Shown here: piece by piece, positions 44,199 to 47,877 of the stretch
Numbering within the stretch: position 1 is the first letter of the stretch
How the letters are laid out: every line of letters starts with the position of its first letter
Notes under the pieces: model-generated
Database searches by the model: none
The model's input: the letters and a program-made list of their open reading frames with translations, nothing else
Told to the model about the DNA's origin: nothing
Made by a program: the position numbers and the translations under genes
Source: Bacillota bacterium
GTDB taxonomy: Bacteria; Bacillota; Clostridia; Christensenellales; UBA3700
Assembly: GCA_023396095.1 (NCBI GenBank)
Contig: JAEWXG010000019.1
Coordinates: forward strand, 1-47,877
Reading direction: 5' to 3'
Length of the DNA stretch: 47,877 bases

Positions 44199-44216
44199 TT
44201 GATAAATTTTTAACAA
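44199..44216 (-). promoter_or_regulatory. Rex-like redox operator upstream of adhE
   Basis: TTGTTAAAAATTTATCAA differs by one base from the clostridial Rex consensus TTGTTAAnnnnTTAACAA and ends 8 bp upstream of the -35. Rex releases DNA when NADH is high, and adhE is a standard target. The -35 itself (TTGTTAA) is a second half-site. Match is by eye. Confidence 0.55.
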
Positions 44217-44383
44217 TTTTTTATTTTTTCTGGCGGACACATTTCATGACACTTAATTTCAACGCTTAAAATCAAGAAAAAATAAATTTTTGCCAATTTA
44301 GAAATCAAAATCCATACATCGTTTTTTTACTTTTAAATAATTTGTTTTACTTGAATTCAATTTTTTTCAATTATTTTCATATA

Positions 44384-44416
44384 AAAAATGGTTTGAAAAT
44401 CTTCCAAACCATTTTT
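44384..44416 (-). terminator. Rho-independent terminator of the rseC-trxA-glyA operon
   Basis: AAAAATGGTTTG (44384-44395) pairs with CAAACCATTTTT (44405-44416) around a 9-nt loop, 28 nt past the glyA stop codon. The rest of the 311-bp gap up to adhE holds the adhE promoter and Rex-like site. Confidence 0.85.
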
Positions 44417-44443
44417 ATCAAATTCGTTACAAGTAATCATCTC

Positions 44444-45700
44444 TTAATCTATTATATCATTAGCATATAAAGGGAATCTCTCGCATAAAGTTTCAATACG
44501 CTTTGCAATCTTATCAACAGCATTTTCTTTTTCATTAATGATCGTTGCTATACAATCTGCAATTTCAACCATTTCTGCTTCTTTCATTCCTCTTGAAGTA
44601 ACTGCTGGTGTACCTATTCTTATTCCAGATGTAATGAATGGACTTTGAGAATCAAATGGTATTGTATTTTTATTGGCCGTTATGTGTGCGTCATCAAGCC
44701 ATTTTTCAACTTCTTTTCCCGTTAATCCTTTGTTAGTCAAATTAATTAACAACAAGTGATTATCAGTACCACCAGATACTAAATCAATACCTCTTTTTGT
44801 TAATTCAACTTCAAGAACTTTTGCATTTTTAACAACTTGCTTTTGATAATTTTTAAAATCTTCAGATAAAGCCTCTTTAAATGCAACTGCTTTACCAGCT
44901 ATAATATGCATCAACGGACCACCTTGAATCCCTGGGAAAATTGCCTTATTGATTTTCTTTGCAATTTCTTCATCATTTGTCATAATTAATCCACCACGAG
45001 GGCCTCTCAATGTCTTATGTGTAGTTGAAGTTACAACGTGACAATATTCAATCGGATTCTGATGCAATCCTGCTACTACTAAACCAGCAATATGAGCAAT
45101 ATCAGCCATCAAGTATGCCCCGCATTTATCTGCAATTTCTCTAAATTTTTTGAAATCAATTCCTCTTGGATATGCACTAGCTCCACAAATAATTAATTTT
45201 GGTTTTTCTTGGAGTGCCAATTTTTCCAATGCCTCATAATCTATTCTTCCATCTTTTTCAGAAACACCATAAGGAACAATATTAAACCATTTACCTGACA
45301 TATTTACAGGGCTACCATGCGTTAAATGTCCACCGTGAGATAAATTCATTCCTAAAACTTTATCTCCAGGACTCAATAAAGCAAAATATACAGCTGTATT
45401 CGCTTGCGCGCCAGAATGTGCTTGCACATTTGCAAAATTGGCGCCAAAAAGTTTTTTTGCCCTTTCAATTGCTAAATTTTCAGCAATATCTACAAATTCG
45501 CATCCGCCATAATATCTTTTACCAGGATACCCTTCTGCATATTTATTTGTAAATAAAGACCCCATTGCCGCCATAACTGCTGGCGAAACAATATTTTCAC
45601 TTGCGATTAGTTCTATATTATGTCTTTGTCTAGCTAATTCCTTCTTAAAAGACTCATATAAATCAGAATCAACTTCTTTTATTGATTTTAAATCCACCAT
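44444..45700 (-). CDS. glyA: Serine hydroxymethyltransferase
   Basis: The 418-aa PLP enzyme interconverts serine and glycine and loads tetrahydrofolate with a one-carbon unit. Features seen: RQRHNIELIASENIVSPAV near the start, YAEGYPGKRYYGGCE, MADIAHIAGLVVAG, and the PLP lysine in VTSTTHKTLRGPRGG. Length is standard. AGGAG precedes ATG 45700, 17 nt after the trxA stop. It is the last gene of a three-gene operon; pairing with thioredoxin is unusual but may reflect shared redox or one-carbon demand. Confidence 0.97.
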   Translation of the reverse strand: MVDLKSIKEVDSDLYESFKKELARQRHNIELIASENIVSPAVMAAMGSLFTNKYAEGYPGKRYYGGCEFVDIAENLAIERAKKLFGANFANVQAHSGAQANTAVYFALLSPGDKVLGMNLSHGGHLTHGSPVNMSGKWFNIVPYGVSEKDGRIDYEALEKLALQEKPKLIICGASAYPRGIDFKKFREIADKCGAYLMADIAHIAGLVVAGLHQNPIEYCHVVTSTTHKTLRGPRGGLIMTNDEEIAKKINKAIFPGIQGGPLMHIIAGKAVAFKEALSEDFKNYQKQVVKNAKVLEVELTKRGIDLVSGGTDNHLLLINLTNKGLTGKEVEKWLDDAHITANKNTIPFDSQSPFITSGIRIGTPAVTSRGMKEAEMVEIADCIATIINEKENAVDKIAKRIETLCERFPLYANDIID

Positions 45701-45717
45701 TTTGTAAACTCCTAAAA

Positions 45718-46032
45718 TTAAAGATATTGATTAATTATACTTAAAATTTGATCTTTTTGTCTATATCCTGCAAAGCTATCTTTCACTTCTCCGTTTACAA
45801 TAATGAATACTGAAGGAACAGACATAACATTAAATTGTGCAGCTAAATTAGGTTCTTGATCAACATCAACCTTAGCAACAATTGCCTTACCTTTTAATTC
45901 ATCAGCAACTTTATCAATTACAGGTCCTAACATTTTGCAAGGTCCACACCAAGTTGCAAAAAAATCCACAACAACAACTTTGTTGTTTTTAACAACTTCA
46001 ACAAATTTTTCATTAGTTAAAATTTCTGACAT
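45718..46032 (-). CDS. trxA: Thioredoxin
   Basis: The 104-aa protein is a standard cytosolic thioredoxin with VDFFATWCGPCKMLGPVID (active-site Cys-Gly-Pro-Cys) and the cis-proline in MSVPSVFI. It reduces disulfides in proteins using electrons from thioredoxin reductase, which is not in the window. AGGAGG lies before ATG 46032. It follows the RseC-like gene by 24 nt, a plausible redox pairing. Confidence 0.97.
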   Translation of the reverse strand: MSEILTNEKFVEVVKNNKVVVVDFFATWCGPCKMLGPVIDKVADELKGKAIVAKVDVDQEPNLAAQFNVMSVPSVFIIVNGEVKDSFAGYRQKDQILSIINQYL

Positions 46033-46056
46033 TTTAAAATCCTCCTAAATTAACAT

Positions 46057-46473
46057 TTAAATTTCCCGACGAGAAACTATCCTCGTAATTTCCGGTTTAA
46101 ATCCTTTCCTTTTTCCAACAATTTTGTCCAAAATAGCAACAACAACAAAAGAAAAAGCTAAAATTACACTAAAAATTGCAATTTGTTGCCACTCTTGCAA
46201 TTTTCTTGAAAAAATGAGACTCAGTCCCGACAATAAAAGCGGGATTAGATACACTATCGCAGCCGACAACATAACATAGCCGACCCCCATATTTACAGCA
46301 ACTTCGTCCCCTATTTTAGCATCAAAACTATTTTTAACTACACATCTAACACCAGGGTCATCTTTGTGCTTCATGCACATATTACAGGTTTCACACTGCG
46401 CTTTTCTAGAAAATCGAACTGTTACTGTTTTTTTCTTATCGTTCTTTTCAACGACTAAACCAATTTCTTCCAT
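46057..46473 (-). CDS. SoxR-reducing system RseC-family membrane protein
   Basis: The 138-aa protein has a soluble start with clustered Cys (CETCNMCMKHKDDPGVRC), then two membrane segments (about 70-90 and 98-115) and a basic tail. This is the RseC/RsxC-associated plan, where Cys residues likely handle electrons or an Fe-S cluster at the membrane. No Rnf genes are near. It is the first gene of the operon with trxA and glyA. ATG 46473 has no ribosome binding site and the predicted RNA start leaves a leader of only about 9 nt. Confidence 0.85.
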   Translation of the reverse strand: MEEIGLVVEKNDKKKTVTVRFSRKAQCETCNMCMKHKDDPGVRCVVKNSFDAKIGDEVAVNMGVGYVMLSAAIVYLIPLLLSGLSLIFSRKLQEWQQIAIFSVILAFSFVVVAILDKIVGKRKGFKPEITRIVSRREI

Positions 46474-46488
46474 AATTAAATTACTCTA

Positions 46489-46517
46489 AGTATAACATTT
46501 ACAAAGATTTATAACAA
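46489..46517 (-). promoter_or_regulatory. Promoter of the rseC-trxA-glyA operon
   Basis: On the minus strand TTGTTA (46517-46512), 17 bp and TATACT (46494-46489). The predicted RNA start near 46482 is about 9 nt from the ATG at 46473. Confidence 0.65.
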
Positions 46518-46897
46518 TCTAATTTAATAAAAACAGTATTAAATACTATTTTTACTTTCCAGGTTTAATATCACAAAAAAATATCTACTACTTAAATCTA
46601 ATATTTAATATTGTTAAATAAATCAATAATATTACTCTATTTGTTGAAATTTGCGACCTTTTAACGATATATTTATTGTGATAATATTGTTTATTGTAAA
46701 TATGTGTTAATAATCGATATTTTCGTATAATATCTTTTTCCCAAATAATTTTATGCCTTTATATTTTGTTCTGTCGCCTTGCTAAGTAAAAAAAGAAGTG
46801 AAGTTAGAATTGATAGCATGAACCGGATAATACGGAAAATATATTTCATATTCCCGTCAACATTTTTCTTTTTTGACACTTTATGATTTCATTCTAC
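46518..46897. other. Non-coding, decayed DNA right of the rseC promoter
   Basis: This 380-bp stretch is AT-rich with no open frame. The only structure I see is one copy of the degenerate repeat near 46783-46812. It leads into the BRO-N pseudogene on its right. Confidence 0.5.
46783..46812. repeat. Degenerate interspersed repeat, copy 2
   Basis: GCTAAGTAAAAAAAGAAGTG followed by AAGTTAGAATT matches the first block of the copies at 27337 and 47160. The second block (AATATTATGCTT) is missing here. Confidence 0.4.
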
Positions 46898-47088
46898 CTA
46901 GTTACAATTTATCCATATGTAGAAAGCTAACTGTTTATCACGTTTTCTCATCTTCTTGAGATAATCTGTTGAATTTTTACTTTCTGACAAGATTCCAGCT
47001 AGATCAACTACTGAAAAATATCACTCTTCTTTTCTTCATCCCGAGCAGAACGTATCTCTTTATTTTCATACAATTTTATTTCATCCAT
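46898..47088 (-). pseudogene. BRO-N domain (phage antirepressor-like) gene fragment, frameshifted
   Basis: From ATG 47088, with GAGGAAG before it, the minus strand reads MDEIKLYENKEIRSARDEEK and KSDIFQ, then stops. After one frame change it continues VVDLAGILSESKNSTDYLKK, then MRKRDKQLAFYIWINCN and a stop at 46900-46898. Joined, these match the start of BRO-N family proteins (usual run: ENKxIRSxWDEExEEWYFSV-VDV-LTxSxNPxxYLKKMRKRDxEL). The rest of the domain is absent. Such genes ride on phages and mobile elements, so this is a dead cargo fragment. The identification is from memory of the family pattern. Confidence 0.7.
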
Positions 47089-47159
47089 TTTGACATCTTC
47101 CTCTTCTATATCTTATCCCGTGAAAAAGGTTTTTTACCATTTTAGTGCCTTATTAAATT

Positions 47160-47240
47160 GCTAGATAGAAAGTGAGGTTATGATTTTTTAGAACAGCTTA
47201 TTTTTAATTTTAAAAACTTTTTAGCTTAAATATTATGCTT
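47160..47240. repeat. Degenerate interspersed repeat, copy 3
   Basis: GCTAGATAGAAAGTGAGGTT followed later by GCTTAAATATTATGCTTATT matches both blocks of the copy at 27337-27400 in the same order, with different length between. Copies 2 and 3 bracket the BRO-N fragment. Confidence 0.45.
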
Positions 47241-47282
47241 ATTCTCTACTTTATAAACCTGTTAATATACATTATTTGATAT

Positions 47283-47655
47283 TTAATCAATATATCTATC
47301 TTTTTTTGCTAGAAAAATAAATATGCAACCACCTACAATACTAATTAAAAGCCCTGATGGCATCGAGAAAGGTCTATTGATAATTGCTCTGCCTATAAAA
47401 TCAGATATTAAAACTAATATTCCTCCAACCAAAAAACTAAGCAAGATTAAATTAACATGCTTTATCCCTTTAATAAATTTTTTAACTATCATTGGAGCAA
47501 GTAGTCCCACAAAAGCCGTCATCCCCATGTATGGCACTGCTATTGATATCATAACTATACTTGTAAATACCATTAAAAATTTTGTTTGCTCTACTTTTAT
47601 TCCTACTTGATTTGCAACTTTATCTCCAATTAATAGAACATCCGCTTTTTTATGA
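47283..47655 (-). pseudogene. FecCD-type iron/siderophore ABC permease, 3' fragment cut by IS30
   Basis: The minus-strand frame runs from about 47655, beginning KKADVLLIGDKVANQVGIKV, to the stop at 47283 and keeps the last four membrane segments of a FecCD permease (VPYMGMTAFVGLLAPMIVKK, GGILVLISDFIGRAI, MPSGLLISIVGGCIFI). A full member has about 330 residues; only about 120 remain. The frame is lost exactly where the IS30-type sequence begins, so insertion removed the N-terminal part. An ATG at 47573 could start a 96-aa product but is in mid-protein. The rest of the gene may lie beyond the element, outside the window. Confidence 0.75.
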
Positions 47656-47877
47656 AAGGTGAATTATCATATTAAGTGCAACACTAAAGCACATTAAAAA
47701 CTTAATAAAAACAAAAAGTTCATATGAACCGCAGTATAATGGAATTAACAAAAAAAACATATATACGGAGGATTCATATGAACTACAATCATCTTACCAT
47801 AGATGAGCGTTGCTGTATAAGAGAATACTATATAAAAGGTTATTCTTTTAGAAATATAGCATATCTCATAGGAAGAA
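47656..47877 (+). mobile_element. Left end of an IS30-family insertion sequence
   Basis: The element seems to begin near 47656 with AAGGTGAATTATCATATTAA and GTGCAACAC, a terminal-repeat style known for IS30-like elements of Gram-positive bacteria. It carries TATAAT at 47735-47740 and the transposase start. The 11-bp palindromic string TTCATATGAAC occurs at 47719-47729 and again at 47774-47784, over the transposase start codon. The right end is outside the window, so exact ends and target duplication cannot be checked. Confidence 0.7.
47778..47877 (+). CDS. IS30-family transposase, N-terminal part (runs off the window)
   Basis: ATG 47778 has GGAGGA 5 nt upstream. The 33 codons present read MNYNHLTIDERCCIREYYIK and GYSFRNIAYLIGR, the N-terminal helix-turn-helix of IS30 transposases, which binds the terminal repeats. 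The DDE catalytic domain would follow beyond the window, so activity cannot be judged. Confidence 0.85.
   Translation, partial: MNYNHLTIDERCCIREYYIKGYSFRNIAYLIGR

Noticed and set aside
46905..46915. DnaA-box-like TTATCCATA inside the BRO-N fragment
   Set aside because: A single one-mismatch site in AT-rich DNA with no dnaA, dnaN or cluster of boxes nearby.

Overview
The window is AT-rich DNA from a low-GC Bacillota-type (Firmicutes) bacterium. Support comes from strong AGGAGG-type ribosome binding sites, sigma-A-like promoters, a bifunctional AdhE behind a Rex-like operator, AsnA, an NBP35/Mrp ATPase, an RseC-type protein beside thioredoxin, and an eukaryote-like (IleS2-type) isoleucyl-tRNA synthetase. 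TGA acts as a stop (for example where the large ATPase gene ends inside the next ribosome binding site), so the standard bacterial code applies. I cannot place the organism below phylum level.

Positions 1-16,275 are accessory DNA beside a tRNA-Ser gene. From the left: a CPBP-family membrane protease; a helix-turn-helix/membrane/zinc-ribbon regulator cut by an in-frame TAA; then a tightly packed seven-gene leftward operon (13,896 to 1,885) that looks like a DNA-sulfur-modification (Dnd-like) defence system. Its genes in transcription order are a PP-loop sulfurtransferase flanked by zinc ribbons and ferredoxin motifs (DndC-like), a DUF4007 protein, a 1,152-aa P-loop ATPase recalling BrxC/PglY, a cysteine desulfurase, a phospholipase-D-like/DEAH helicase fusion, a 52-aa protein, a DndD-like SMC-type ATPase and a 171-aa protein in the place where DndE would sit (eight reading frames counting the 52-aa one). 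Between this operon and the tRNA lie remnants of a mobile element: a DUF4373 replication-type protein, an excisionase-like protein and an unknown gene.

Positions 16,276-29,040 are core genome: tRNA-Ser(CGA), yfcE, mrp, coaE and polA in one leftward cluster; a rightward Na/phosphate symporter; a type IIA topoisomerase pair (B then A); and an NCS2 purine permease.

Positions 29,126-35,455 are envelope-related: a leftward four-gene operon (alpha/beta hydrolase, flippase-like membrane protein, GT8 glycosyltransferase, O-antigen-ligase-like protein) and two rightward genes, a small membrane protein on a probably leaderless transcript and a two-repeat lipoprotein whose best start is AUA.

Positions 35,587-46,473 are core again: ileS, a 23S-type rRNA methyltransferase, an RluA-type pseudouridine synthase and asnA as one coupled operon; adhE alone behind a Rex-like operator; and rseC-like, trxA and glyA as an operon.

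Positions 46,518-47,877 are decaying: a frameshifted BRO-N gene between copies of a degenerate repeat, the 3' part of a FecCD-type iron permease, and the left end of an IS30-family element that truncates it.
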